A stretch of 64,000 nucleotides of DNA, from the NCBI RefSeq assembly GCF_945957355.1, contig NZ_CAMFKM010000010.1, positions 62,001-126,000 on the forward strand, read 5' to 3'. This document shows, piece after piece, positions 45,172 through 53,668 of the stretch; the first letter of the stretch is position 1, and the number at the start of each line of letters is the position of its first letter. The stretch is from an uncultured Reyranella sp. (GTDB taxonomy: Bacteria; Pseudomonadota; Alphaproteobacteria; Reyranellales; Reyranellaceae). A program made the position numbers and the translations under genes. The notes beneath the pieces were generated by a model, which was not told the origin of the DNA, searched no databases, and saw only the letters and a program-made list of their open reading frames with translations.

Positions 45172-46236
45172 GTGACCTCCGATTCCTTCCTGGACGTCGC
45201 CGGTGCCGCAAAGGCCTTCGGCGGCGTCACCGTGCTGGGCGGCGTCGACCTAAAAGTCGCCGCCGGCGAGTTCATCTCTCTGCTGGGCCCCTCGGGCTGC
45301 GGCAAGACCACCCTGCTGCGCATCGTCGCCGGCCTGCTGGCGGCCGACCGCGGCGCCATCCGGCTCGACGGCGAGGAGATCGGATCGCGGCCGCCGCACC
45401 GGCGCGACGTCGGTGTCGTCTTCCAGAACTACGCGCTCTTCCCCCACCTGACCGTCGCCGAGAACATCGCCTTCGGCCTGAAGGCGCGGAAGCACCCCGC
45501 GGGCGAGATTGGCCCGACGGTGCGGCGCTTCCTGTCGCTGGTCCATCTGACCGACTTCGCGGACCGCTCCGTGCGCGCTTTGTCGGGCGGCCAGCAGCAG
45601 CGGGTCGCGGTGGCGCGTGCGCTCGCGGTGAAGCCCAAGCTGCTGCTGCTCGACGAGCCCTTCTCCGCCCTCGACCGCAAGCTGCGCGAAAACATGCAGA
45701 TCGAGCTGCGGCGCCTGCTGCGCGAGCTCGGCATCACCGCCGTCTTCGTGACGCACGACCAGGACGAGGCGCTCACCATGTCCGACCGCATCGCGGTGAT
45801 GAACAAGGGCGCGATCGAGCAGCTTGCCGTGCCGGCCGCGATCTACCGCTCGCCCGCGACCGCCTTCGTGCTCGAGTTCGTGGGCCTCTCCTCGCGCCTC
45901 ACCGGCACGGTCGTGAGCCAGGAGTACGGCCACGTCACCGTCGATACCGCCTTCGGCCCGCTGCGCGCGCCCGGCAGCTTCGTGGTCGGCGCCTCCGTCG
46001 TGCTCGCGGTGCGGCCCGAACGCATCAAGGTGAACGCGCCCGGTGACTACGCGCTGGTCGCCCGCCTGCGCGACGCGGTCTTCCAGGGCTCGAAGATCCA
46101 GCTTCATTTCGAGGCAAAGGACGGCGATCACCTCATGGTCGAGACGGCGGATCTCTCCGATGGATTGCCGCCCCCCGGCACCGAGATGCGGTTGGGCTGG
46201 GCCGTCGCCGACACGCTGATCTACCCGGCGCCATGA
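45172..46236 (+). CDS. ABC transporter ATP-binding protein (PotA-like)
   Basis: A 354-residue importer ATPase: Walker A GPSGCGKTTLLR near 42, LSGGQQQRVAVARAL signature near 140, Walker B LLLLDEPFSALD and a C-terminal TOBE-type regulatory domain ending in the RPERIKVNAP region. I chose GTG 45172, 14 bp after the binding-protein stop; the earlier frame runs through that gene. The ATG of the next gene overlaps its stop. Confidence 0.93.
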   Translation: MTSDSFLDVAGAAKAFGGVTVLGGVDLKVAAGEFISLLGPSGCGKTTLLRIVAGLLAADRGAIRLDGEEIGSRPPHRRDVGVVFQNYALFPHLTVAENIAFGLKARKHPAGEIGPTVRRFLSLVHLTDFADRSVRALSGGQQQRVAVARALAVKPKLLLLDEPFSALDRKLRENMQIELRRLLRELGITAVFVTHDQDEALTMSDRIAVMNKGAIEQLAVPAAIYRSPATAFVLEFVGLSSRLTGTVVSQEYGHVTVDTAFGPLRAPGSFVVGASVVLAVRPERIKVNAPGDYALVARLRDAVFQGSKIQLHFEAKDGDHLMVETADLSDGLPPPGTEMRLGWAVADTLIYPAP

Positions 46237-47084
46237 CGACCAAGAGCGCACCCTCGCCCTGGCGGGATCCCGTCGCCCTGCTCGCGGCGCCGGCGGTCCT
46301 TTATCTGCTCGTCGTCTACGCTTTCCCTCTCCTCTGGCTCTTCATGAAGAGCCTGACGGGACCAGGCGGACTCACGCTCCAGCCCTACGTTTCCTTCCTG
46401 GGCGATCCCTTCAACTGGCGGGTCGTCGGCAACACCTTGCGGGTCGCCGCCTGGGTGACGGTCGTCTGCTTCGCGATCGGCTATCCCGCCGCTTTCGCCC
46501 TGGCGCGGGCCGGCGCGGTCCTGCAGATCGTGATGCTGGTCTCGATCATCCTGCCGCTCTCGGTCGGCGCCGTCGTCAAGGCCTTCGCTTGGCAGATCGT
46601 GCTGCGCCGCGACGGCATCGTCTCTCAGACTCTCGTCGGGCTCGGCCTCTGGGACGAGCCGCAGCGGCTACTCTTCACCGAGACCGGGCTGGTGCTGGGC
46701 GCCGCCAACATCTTCCTGCCCTTCATGATCCTGCCGATCTACTCGGTGGTGAAGCTGATCGATCCGCGCCTCAGCGAGGCCGGCGCGACGCTGGGCGCCA
46801 CGCCGCTCTACCGCTTCACCCACGTCACCCTGCCGCTCACCCTGCCGGGCATCGTCTCGGGCGTGGCCTTCGTCTTCTCGATGAGCGTGTCGATGTTCGT
46901 CATCCCCTCGTTGCTGATCGGCGACCGCTTCCAGACGCTCGCCACCCTGACGGGCCGCTCCTTCCTGCTGATGCGCAACGAACAGCTCGGCTCGACCACC
47001 GCCGTCATCCTGCTGGTGCTGGCCGTGTCGATCGTCGTGGGCTCGACCTGGCTGGCGCGCCGCATCGGAGGCAGCCAGGCATGA
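46233..47084 (+). CDS. ABC transporter permease (PotB-like)
   Basis: A 283-residue membrane subunit with about six membrane segments; the EAA loop LSEAGATLGATPLYRFTHVTLPLTLPGIV near 182 docks the ATPase. ATG overlaps the ATPase stop (ATGA) and the second permease overlaps its own stop, so the four transport genes are tightly coupled. Confidence 0.93.
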   Translation: MTTKSAPSPWRDPVALLAAPAVLYLLVVYAFPLLWLFMKSLTGPGGLTLQPYVSFLGDPFNWRVVGNTLRVAAWVTVVCFAIGYPAAFALARAGAVLQIVMLVSIILPLSVGAVVKAFAWQIVLRRDGIVSQTLVGLGLWDEPQRLLFTETGLVLGAANIFLPFMILPIYSVVKLIDPRLSEAGATLGATPLYRFTHVTLPLTLPGIVSGVAFVFSMSVSMFVIPSLLIGDRFQTLATLTGRSFLLMRNEQLGSTTAVILLVLAVSIVVGSTWLARRIGGSQA

Positions 47085-47881
47085 CCGCGATCGAGCGCGC
47101 CACGCAGTATTTCGTCTGGGCCATCGCGGGCTTCACCGTCGTCTTCCTGATGACCCCGCTCGTGGTCACCATCGCCGTTTCGTTCGGCTCCTCGACGGTC
47201 TTCACCCTGCCGCCGCCGGACTGGTCGCTGCGCTGGTACGAACGCCTGGCCGGCATGCGCGGCCTGCTGCCCGCGCTTGTGGTCTCGCTGCAGATCGCCG
47301 CCGTCTCCACCGCCGTCGCCATGGTGCTGGGCACCCTGTGCGCCATCGCCCTCGTGCGCGGGCGCTTTCCCGGCCGGGAGACGATCTCGACCTTCCTCGT
47401 CTCGCCGCTGATGCTGCCGGGCCTCGTGATCGGCATCGCCATGCTGCAGGGCTTCAAGGCGATGGGGCTGCGCGACGTCTATGCCAGCCTGCTGGTCGCG
47501 CATGTCGTCATCACGCTCCCCTACATCGTGCGCACGGTCGTTGGCGCCCTCTCGCTGTTCGACTTCTCGCTGATCGACGCCGCCCGCACCCTGGGATGCT
47601 CGTACCCGGCGGCGCTCATGCGGGTGCTGGTGCCGACGCTCGCACCGGCCTTCCTGACCTCGGGCATGTTCGCGTTCCTGGCCTCGATGGACAACTATCC
47701 GATCTCGATGTTCTTCACCGATGCCTGGACCAAGACGCTGCCCATCCAGATGTTGCAGTATGTCGAGGAGCGGCCCGATCCGACCATCGCCGCCATCTCC
47801 GCCGGCCTCGTGCTGCTGGCCATCGTGGCGCTGGTGATCGGCGACCGTCTCGTGGGCCTGCGCAAGCTCGCCGACTTCTGA
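47081..47881 (+). CDS. ABC transporter permease (PotC-like)
   Basis: A 266-residue permease with six membrane segments. EAA-type loop DFSLIDAARTLGCSYPAALMRVLVPTL near 164. It completes a spermidine/putrescine- or sulfonate-type importer with the genes at 44105, 45172 and 46233. Starts in the stop codon of the first permease. Confidence 0.93.
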   Translation: MTAIERATQYFVWAIAGFTVVFLMTPLVVTIAVSFGSSTVFTLPPPDWSLRWYERLAGMRGLLPALVVSLQIAAVSTAVAMVLGTLCAIALVRGRFPGRETISTFLVSPLMLPGLVIGIAMLQGFKAMGLRDVYASLLVAHVVITLPYIVRTVVGALSLFDFSLIDAARTLGCSYPAALMRVLVPTLAPAFLTSGMFAFLASMDNYPISMFFTDAWTKTLPIQMLQYVEERPDPTIAAISAGLVLLAIVALVIGDRLVGLRKLADF

Positions 47882-47891
47882 GAAAGCCCCA

Positions 47892-48641
47892 ATGAAGATC
47901 CTCGTCGCCAATCCCAACACCTCGACCGGCGTGACCGACCGTCTCGTGGCTTCCGGCAAACTCGTCGCCAGTCCCGGCACCGAGCTGCTGCCCATGACCG
48001 CGCCCCGCGGCGTGCCCTACATCGCCACGCGCGCCGAGGCGGCCATCGGCAGCGCCATGATGCTGGAGATGCTGGCCGAGCGGCGCGGCACCTTCGATGC
48101 CGCCATCGTCGCGGCCTTCGGCGACCCGGGCCTCGGCGGCGCGCGCGAGCTGTTCGACTTTCCGGTCGTCGGCATGGCGGAAGCGGCGATGCTGGTCGCC
48201 TGCACGCTCGGGCGCAAATTCGCGATCGTGAGCTTTGCCAAGGCGCTCGAACCGTGGTTCGCCGAGATCGTGGAGTGGCACGGCATGTCCGGCCGCTGCG
48301 CCGCCATCCGCACGCCCGACGAAGGCTTCCGCTCGATCGACGACGTCCAGCACGAGAAGGAACAGGTCCTGATCGACCTCGCGCTGGCCACGGTGAAGAA
48401 CGACGGCGCCGACGTCGTCATCTTGGCCGGCGCGCCGCTGGCGGGCCTCGCCAACACGATCCGCGACAGGGTGCCGGTGCCCCTGGTCGACGGCATCCAG
48501 GCCGCGGTGACGATGGCCGAGGGGCTGGTGCGCCTCAATCCGCGCAAGGCGACGCAGGGAACCTACCGCCGTCCCGCCGCCAAGGATTCCAAGGGCCTCG
48601 CAGGTCCCCTCGCCGACGTGATCGGCCACCGGGACTCGTGA
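47892..48641 (+). CDS. Asp/Glu/hydantoin racemase-family protein lacking both active Cys
   Basis: A 249-residue member of the Asp/Glu/hydantoin racemase fold: MKILVANPNTSTGVTDRL at the start, then AAFGDPGLGGAREL, where the first catalytic Cys (CFGDPG in hydantoin racemase) is Ala75. The second, in the LGCAGMAGL segment of true racemases, is Gly180 in VILAGAPLAGL. The cysteine-based proton transfer is therefore not possible in the usual way. Cys104 (LVACTLG) and Cys136 do not lie at those places. It may act by another mechanism or as a ligand-binding protein. It starts 10 bp after the transporter and is followed by a deacetylase. Confidence 0.85.
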   Translation: MKILVANPNTSTGVTDRLVASGKLVASPGTELLPMTAPRGVPYIATRAEAAIGSAMMLEMLAERRGTFDAAIVAAFGDPGLGGARELFDFPVVGMAEAAMLVACTLGRKFAIVSFAKALEPWFAEIVEWHGMSGRCAAIRTPDEGFRSIDDVQHEKEQVLIDLALATVKNDGADVVILAGAPLAGLANTIRDRVPVPLVDGIQAAVTMAEGLVRLNPRKATQGTYRRPAAKDSKGLAGPLADVIGHRDS

Positions 48642-48646
48642 CCGCG

Positions 48647-49531
48647 ATGCGCGACCTCAAGGGCTACGGCCGCACGCCGCCCGATCCGCAATGGCCCGGC
48701 GGGGCACGGGTCGCCGTCTCCTTCGTCATCAACTTCGAGGAAGGCGCGGAGATGTCGTTGTCGGCGGGCGACGCCCACAACGAGAAGGTCTACGAGGTCA
48801 CCGACGAGGTCGTGGGCGTTCCCGACCGGTGCATGGAATCGCACTTCGAGTACGGCACCAAGGCCGCCTGGTGGCGCATCGCCGATTCGCTTGAGCGGCT
48901 GGGCGTTCCGGCCACCGTCAGCACCTGTGGCCTCGCGGCCGAACTGTCGCCCTGGCTGATCCACGACGCGGTGGCGCGCGGCCACGAGATCTCCTGCCAT
49001 GGCTGGCGCTGGGAGAAGCACGCCCACATGGAGGAGGCGAAGGAGCGCGAGATCATCGCCCGCACCGTCAAGGCGCTGACCGAGATCGCCGGCACGCGCC
49101 CCGTCGGCTGGCACACCCGCTCCACGCCCTCGCCCAACACGCGGCGTCTGCTCGTCGAGGAAGGCGGCTTCCTCTACGACAGCGACGACTATTCCGACGA
49201 CCTGCCCTTCCACGTCGAGGTCGCGGGCAAGCGGCACCTGGTGCTGCCCTACAGCTTCGACACCAACGACATGCACTATCACCAGGGCTTCCATCGCTTC
49301 GTCTCGGCGCGCGACTTTGCCGACTACACGACCGACGCCTTCGACACGCTGTGGGCCGAGGGTGAGCGCTTCCCGAAGATGATGTCGATCGGCCTGCACC
49401 TGCGCATGATCGGCCGCCCCGGCCGCATCGCTGCTCTGGATCGCATCGTCAGCCACATGAAGCAGAAGGGCGGCGCCTGGTTCGCCACCCGCCGCCAGAT
49501 CGCCGAGCACTGGAACGAGCGGTTCGGGTAG
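48647..49531 (+). CDS. Polysaccharide deacetylase family protein, PuuE/allantoinase-like
   Basis: A 294-residue cytosolic NodB-fold enzyme: RDLKGYGRTPPDPQWPGGARVAVSFVINFEEGAE at the start and YEVTDEVVGVPDRCMESHFEYGTKAAWW follow the PuuE (metal-free allantoinase) pattern; then HGWRWEKHAHMEEAKERE and the SPNTRRLLVEEGGFLYDSDDY segment. PuuE opens the allantoin ring. Together with the racemase-like gene and importer this suggests catabolism of a ureide, hydantoin or other cyclic amide (inference). ATG 48647 used; GTG 48638, overlapping the previous stop, is an alternative. Confidence 0.9.
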   Translation: MRDLKGYGRTPPDPQWPGGARVAVSFVINFEEGAEMSLSAGDAHNEKVYEVTDEVVGVPDRCMESHFEYGTKAAWWRIADSLERLGVPATVSTCGLAAELSPWLIHDAVARGHEISCHGWRWEKHAHMEEAKEREIIARTVKALTEIAGTRPVGWHTRSTPSPNTRRLLVEEGGFLYDSDDYSDDLPFHVEVAGKRHLVLPYSFDTNDMHYHQGFHRFVSARDFADYTTDAFDTLWAEGERFPKMMSIGLHLRMIGRPGRIAALDRIVSHMKQKGGAWFATRRQIAEHWNERFG

Positions 49532-49541
49532 TTCAAAAGAG

Positions 49542-49663
49542 CCGTCGTCTCGACCGGAGCACCGAAGGTGCGGAGCGGAGAGACCTTCTTTCTACAATAG
49601 GCCGGCAAATTGCGGAGAGAAGGTCTCTCCACTCCGCGCTGCGCGCTACGGTCGAGACGACGG
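49542..49663. repeat. 122-bp palindromic repeat element, copy 1
   Basis: Ends are perfect 15-bp inverted repeats: CCGTCGTCTCGACCG (49542-49556) and CGGTCGAGACGACGG (49649-49663). An inner pair, GGAGCGGAGAGACCTTCT and AGAAGGTCTCTCCACTCC, is complementary with one mismatch. It lies between convergent genes and has no reading frame. A copy of the same length is at 58224-58345. Confidence 0.85.
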
Positions 49664-49671
49664 GTCCTAAA

Positions 49672-50145
49672 TTAAGCCTTCGCCTTCGGGCGCACGATCT
49701 TGATCGTCGAGGTCGAGTGGACGATCAGGCGGCCCTTCTCGTCCTTTAGGTCGCCGTCGAGGAACCCGACCGAGCCGCCCCAGCGCATCACGCGGCCCTC
49801 GGCATAGACGATGCCCGGCCCCATCGCCTCGAAGAAGCTGATCTTGAGTTCGAGCGTCGGCACGGCGACGCCCAACTTGCCCTTCACGATGGCGGCATTG
49901 GCCATCGCGGTATCGACCATGCCGGTCAGGAACCCGCCCTGGCAGATGCGACCCTGCGAATGGCAGAAGGCCGGCACGACCTCGAAACGGAACCGCGCAT
50001 AGCCGCGCGTCGAGTCGATATCGAGCAGTTCGCCGTTCAGCGTCTTCAACGCCTCGGGCGGATTGGCGCGCAGGATCTCGAGCATCTCCGAATCGTGGAC
50101 GAAATCCTTGGCGGCGTTCTGGAAGTCTGGATGGGCTGAGCTCAT
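49672..50145 (-). CDS. PaaI family hotdog thioesterase
   Basis: A 157-residue hotdog-fold thioesterase: AFCHSQGRICQGGFLTGMVDTAMANAAIV near 60 and GVAVPTLELKISFFEAMGPG near 92 are typical of the PaaI/YbgC-like group. It removes CoA from aryl- or acyl-CoA. It precedes a MarR gene on the same strand; its location next to a Paa-like oxygenase operon is suggestive. Confidence 0.9.
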   Translation of the reverse strand: MSSAHPDFQNAAKDFVHDSEMLEILRANPPEALKTLNGELLDIDSTRGYARFRFEVVPAFCHSQGRICQGGFLTGMVDTAMANAAIVKGKLGVAVPTLELKISFFEAMGPGIVYAEGRVMRWGGSVGFLDGDLKDEKGRLIVHSTSTIKIVRPKAKA

Positions 50146-50154
50146 GGTGGCGGA

Positions 50155-50643
50155 CTATAGCGAACGCGCCGACGCCCGCACCTTTCCCAGGAGCTCGATC
50201 AGAGTCCGCGTTTCGGAGGCCGAAAGGCCCGAGGCAATCCGCTTCTCATGGGCGCGCACCAGTCTGCCGAACCGGGCCAGCGCCTTCGCGCCGGCGGACG
50301 TCAGCGCCAACGCGTGGGTGCGCCCGTCTGTCGGCGAGGGCCGGCGCACCAGAAGATCGCGCGCCTGCAGCCGGTCGAGGATCGGCACCAGGGTCGAGCG
50401 ATCAATGCCCAGCGCGCGCGCCAGTGCCATCTGGCTCAGCCCCTCGTTGCGGTCGACCAGCACCAGCAGGCCGAACTCACCCGGCGTCAGCGCCTCGCCC
50501 GCCTTGGCGAAGGTCGCGGCAAAATCGGCGAAGACGGCGGACTGGGCGCGGCGCAGCGCATAGCCCATCAGCGACGGCAGCAGGCCGCGGTCGAGCGAAG
50601 GGGATCGCGCCGTGGACGGGGGCTTGGCAGGTGGACGGCCCAT
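50155..50643 (-). CDS. MarR family transcriptional regulator
   Basis: A 162-residue winged-helix regulator: LTPGEFGLLVLVDRNEGLSQMALARALGIDRSTLVPILDRLQARDLLVRRPSPTDGRTHALALT, i.e. the MarR HTH and wing. Start ATG 50643. It diverges from the reductase-SDR-oxygenase operon and the palindrome at 50665-50683 lies between. It likely represses both directions until an aromatic or acyl-CoA ligand binds. Confidence 0.93.
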   Translation of the reverse strand: MGRPPAKPPSTARSPSLDRGLLPSLMGYALRRAQSAVFADFAATFAKAGEALTPGEFGLLVLVDRNEGLSQMALARALGIDRSTLVPILDRLQARDLLVRRPSPTDGRTHALALTSAGAKALARFGRLVRAHEKRIASGLSASETRTLIELLGKVRASARSL

Positions 50644-50664
50644 CGCCGGAGTGGTAGACGCAGA

Positions 50665-50683
50665 TTGTTTGGGGAGCAAACAA
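50665..50683. promoter_or_regulatory. MarR operator candidate
   Basis: TTGTTTG (50665-50671), GGGAG spacer, CAAACAA (50677-50683): perfect 7-bp arms, midway between the MarR start (50643) and the reductase start (50701). The palindrome CAAATTTG overlaps its right arm (50681-50688). TTTG...CAAA symmetry is typical of MarR-family sites. Confidence 0.7.
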
Positions 50684-50700
50684 ATTTGCCGCAGCAGCAG

Positions 50701-51738
50701 ATGAGCTTCAAGGTTCGCATCGCCTCCGCCGACCGCACCATCGACGTGCCGACCGGTGCCACCATCCTGGAAGCCGCGCTCGATGCCGGCATCTCCTATC
50801 CGTTCGGCTGCCAGTCGGGGAACTGCGGCGCCTGCAAGTCGCATCTCGAGAAGGGCGAGGTGACGATGGAAGGCTATTCCGAGTTCGCGCTCTCCGACGA
50901 GGAGAAGGAACGCGGGCTTATCCTCGCCTGCCGCGCCGTGCCGTGGGACGAAAGCGAGGTCGCCTGGCTGGAGGAGGACGACCTGATCGTCCATCCGCGC
51001 CGCCTCCTCTCCTGCAGAGTCGTTTCCCTCGATGACGCCACGCACGACATCAAGCGCGTGCGACTGGAGATCGTCTCCGGCGGGCCCTTCGACTTCTCGG
51101 CCGGCCAGTTCGCCTCGGTGACCTTCGAGGGCTGCCCGCCGCGCGACTATTCGATGGCCAACGTGCCCGGCGACCCGATCCTCGAATTCCATATCCGCCG
51201 CACCGCGGGCGGCGCGACCTCGGCCCATGTCGCCGAGAAACTCAAGGTCGGCGACAGCGTGAGGGTCGAGGGACCGTTCGGCCCCTCCTACCTGCGCGAG
51301 AGTCATCGCGGTCCGATCATCGCCGTGGCCGGCGGCTCCGGCATGGCGCCGATCAAGTCCGTCGTCGAGCGCGCGCTGCAGAAGGCACTGCCGCAGCACA
51401 TCTACTTCTATTTCGGCGTCCGCAGCGAACGCGATCTCTACCTGCACGACCACTTCGCGGCGCTGGCCGAAAAGCACAAGAACCTGCACTTCATTCCGGT
51501 GCTGAGCGAAGGCGGCGATTCGAGCCGGCGGCAGGGTCTGGTGCACGAGGCCGTCGCGCAGGACTTCGACGAGGTCGATGGCTGCAAGGCCTATCTCGCC
51601 GGCCCGCCCGTCATGGTCGAAGCCGCGACCCTGCTGCTGGAACAACGCGGCATGCGGCGCGTCGATATCCATGCCGACGCCTTCTACACGGCGGCGGAAA
51701 TGGCAAACGCAGGAAAGAAAACGGGAGCGGAACAATGA
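50701..51738 (+). CDS. 2Fe-2S/FAD reductase component of an oxygenase
   Basis: A 345-residue electron-transfer flavoprotein. An N-terminal plant-type ferredoxin holds Cys37, Cys42, Cys45 and Cys77, followed by an FNR-like FAD domain with RDYSMANVPG, and an NAD domain with GGSGMAPIKSVVE. It passes electrons from NAD(P)H to the diiron protein encoded at 52694. The order Fe-S first, FNR second, fits phenol/toluene monooxygenase- and methane-type reductases. The SDR starts in its stop codon. Confidence 0.92.
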   Translation: MSFKVRIASADRTIDVPTGATILEAALDAGISYPFGCQSGNCGACKSHLEKGEVTMEGYSEFALSDEEKERGLILACRAVPWDESEVAWLEEDDLIVHPRRLLSCRVVSLDDATHDIKRVRLEIVSGGPFDFSAGQFASVTFEGCPPRDYSMANVPGDPILEFHIRRTAGGATSAHVAEKLKVGDSVRVEGPFGPSYLRESHRGPIIAVAGGSGMAPIKSVVERALQKALPQHIYFYFGVRSERDLYLHDHFAALAEKHKNLHFIPVLSEGGDSSRRQGLVHEAVAQDFDEVDGCKAYLAGPPVMVEAATLLLEQRGMRRVDIHADAFYTAAEMANAGKKTGAEQ

Positions 51739-52682
51739 GCGGTCTTCTGCAGGGACGGGTGGCCATCGTCACCGGCGCCGGCCGCGGCATCGGCCGCGCC
51801 ATCGCCGAGCAGCTGGTGGCCGAGGGCGCCAAGGTCATCGTGGCCGACAACGGTGCCTCGATCTCGGGCGATGGCGGAGATCCCGAGGTGGCGCGCACGG
51901 CGGTCGAGGAGCTGAACGGCAAGGCAGGTGCGAAGAACGCGCTGGCCTTCACCGAAAGCGTCGCCTCGCCCGGCGTGGCGAAGCAGCTCGTCGACCTGGC
52001 GGTGAAGACCTTCGGCGGCATCGACATCGTGGTGAACAATGCCGCCATCCTGCGCGACGCCTTCGTGTTCCGCGCCGATCCCGCCGACTGGGACGCGGTG
52101 ATCCGTACCAACCTCTCCTCGGCCTTCTACCTGATCAACGCCGCCTCGGGCGTCATGCGCGACCAGGGCAAGTCGGGCCGCGGCGGAAAAGACGGCTACG
52201 ACTGGGGCCGCATCGTCAACATCGTCTCCTCGGCCGGGCTCTACGGCAATCTCGGCCAGGCGGCCTATGCCAGCGCCAAGGCGGGCCTGTTCGGCCTGAC
52301 GAGGGTCACGGCGATGGATCTCGCGCGGGCGCAGATCACGGCCAATGCGGTGGCGCCGTTCGCGCGCACGCGCGTCACCGACATCATCCAGCCCGCCAAC
52401 GAGGCGCAGAAGACCTACAAGGAGCGCGCGCTGAAGATCGGCGCGCACCACGTCGCCGATCTTGTGACGGCGCTCTGCTCGCCGGCCGGCAAGCCCATCA
52501 CCGGCCAGCTGCTGGGCGTCCGCGGCCGCGAGGTCTTCCTGTTCGGCCAACCGCGGCCGGTCGCGCGCCTCGAAGCCGGTGCGCCGGGCACGCTCGCACA
52601 GGACATCGTCGGCAAGCTCGGCGGCCAGTTCACCGATCTCACGACCGATCTCGAAGCGTTCAATACCGAACCCCTGGTCTGA
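51735..52682 (+). CDS. SDR family NAD(P)-dependent oxidoreductase
   Basis: A 315-residue short-chain dehydrogenase with TGAGRGIG (14-21), NNAA near 101, and the active-site YASAK after a Ser in VSSAGLYGNLGQ. The extended C terminus (about 60 residues beyond a normal SDR) resembles the (3R)-hydroxyacyl-CoA dehydrogenase-like group of multifunctional enzymes. Middle gene of the operon; ATG overlaps the reductase stop (ATGA). Confidence 0.92.
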   Translation: MSGLLQGRVAIVTGAGRGIGRAIAEQLVAEGAKVIVADNGASISGDGGDPEVARTAVEELNGKAGAKNALAFTESVASPGVAKQLVDLAVKTFGGIDIVVNNAAILRDAFVFRADPADWDAVIRTNLSSAFYLINAASGVMRDQGKSGRGGKDGYDWGRIVNIVSSAGLYGNLGQAAYASAKAGLFGLTRVTAMDLARAQITANAVAPFARTRVTDIIQPANEAQKTYKERALKIGAHHVADLVTALCSPAGKPITGQLLGVRGREVFLFGQPRPVARLEAGAPGTLAQDIVGKLGGQFTDLTTDLEAFNTEPLV

Positions 52683-52693
52683 GGAGAGCGACC

Positions 52694-53401
52694 ATGACCG
52701 AGAGCATCATCGTCAAGACCGTCGACGAACTGAAGGACGCGCCGGAGGAATATCGCGAGGCCGTGGCTAAGCTCGTCATCAGCCATGCCATCAACGAACT
52801 CTATGGCGCCCAGGTGTTCGACGAACCCGCCATCGCCTATGCGCCGACGCCCTACGCCAAGTGGCTGACCTGCCGGGTCGCCATGGAGGAGTATGGCCAT
52901 CATGTCCGCTTCAAGCAGCTCGGCGTGCAGATGGGCATCCCGGAGGAGCGCATGATCCCCGGCACCGGCAAGCGTCCGCTCTCGATCTTCGAGTTCCCGC
53001 TGAAGAACTGGCAGGAGTTCGTCGCCATCAAGCTGCTGGCCGACCTGGCCGAGATCCTGCAGGTCGAGGACCTGCTCCACTGCACCTTCCATCCGCTGCG
53101 CAACCTCGCCCGCGCGACCATGCCGGAGGAACGCTTCCACGCGCAGTTCGGCGAGGACTTCACCGCCGAGCTGATCAGGACGCCCGAGGGCAAGGCCTCG
53201 CTGCAGGCTGCCATCGACGAGTACTTCCCTTACCTACCTTCCTTCTTCGGCGGCTCGAAGTCGCGCAACAACGAGATCTTCCGCAAGTGGAACATCAAGC
53301 AGCGGACCAACGACGAGATGCGCGCCGATTTCATGAAGCGCGCCTCCGAGGTCACCGCCAAGTACGGCCTCACCTTGCCGGAGGTGCGGCAGGCGGCGTG
53401 A
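52694..53401 (+). CDS. PaaA-like diiron oxygenase (phenylacetic acid catabolic protein family)
   Basis: A 235-residue ferritin-like protein of the phenylacetyl-CoA epoxidase catalytic subunit family. Two ExxH pairs, Glu66-Tyr-Gly-His69 and Glu146-Arg-Phe-His149, with Glu35 and a Glu near 120-125, supply the diiron site. It is shorter than PaaA (about 310) and no PaaB, PaaC or PaaD genes follow, so it is a simplified relative. Electrons probably come from the reductase at 50701. The substrate is likely an acyl- or aryl-CoA (inference). ATG 52694 follows GAGGAGAG. Confidence 0.88.
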   Translation: MTESIIVKTVDELKDAPEEYREAVAKLVISHAINELYGAQVFDEPAIAYAPTPYAKWLTCRVAMEEYGHHVRFKQLGVQMGIPEERMIPGTGKRPLSIFEFPLKNWQEFVAIKLLADLAEILQVEDLLHCTFHPLRNLARATMPEERFHAQFGEDFTAELIRTPEGKASLQAAIDEYFPYLPSFFGGSKSRNNEIFRKWNIKQRTNDEMRADFMKRASEVTAKYGLTLPEVRQAA

Positions 53402-53527
53402 TCGCGAGGTCGTCGATAGCTAAAGGAGAATGCGCAGTGAGCGCTCTCACCCTTCGGTTGACGGACGACATGCGGGGTTGCGGTCTTTCCGGGCGAGCTT
53501 GAATCAAGCCGAACATCCAAACAACGA

Positions 53528-53636
53528 CCTCACCCTGAGGAGCGCTCCGCAAGGAGCGCGTCTCGAAGGGTGGGCACGCGCACCACGTCTGGGGCCCATC
53601 CTTCGAGACGGCCCTTCGCGCCTCCTCAGGATGAGG
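53528..53636. repeat. Mosaic palindromic repeat (CCTCATCCTGAGG-type)
   Basis: The left half (from CCTCACCCTGAGGAGCG to CGAAGGGTGGGC) is an imperfect inverted copy of the right half (GCCCATCCTTCGAGACG to CCTCAGGATGAGG). Repeats of this kind are common between genes in alphaproteobacteria; I recognise the type but cannot name a family. It fills most of the gap between the oxygenase operon and the next gene. Confidence 0.75.
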
Positions 53637-53668
53637 TGGATCGTTCAACTCAAACTGGGAAAACTCTA

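Noticed and set aside
53437..53502. A 21-codon GTG frame with an AAAGGAG site between the oxygenase operon and the next gene
   Set aside because: Too short and without any homology or conservation that I can assess; the site may be chance.
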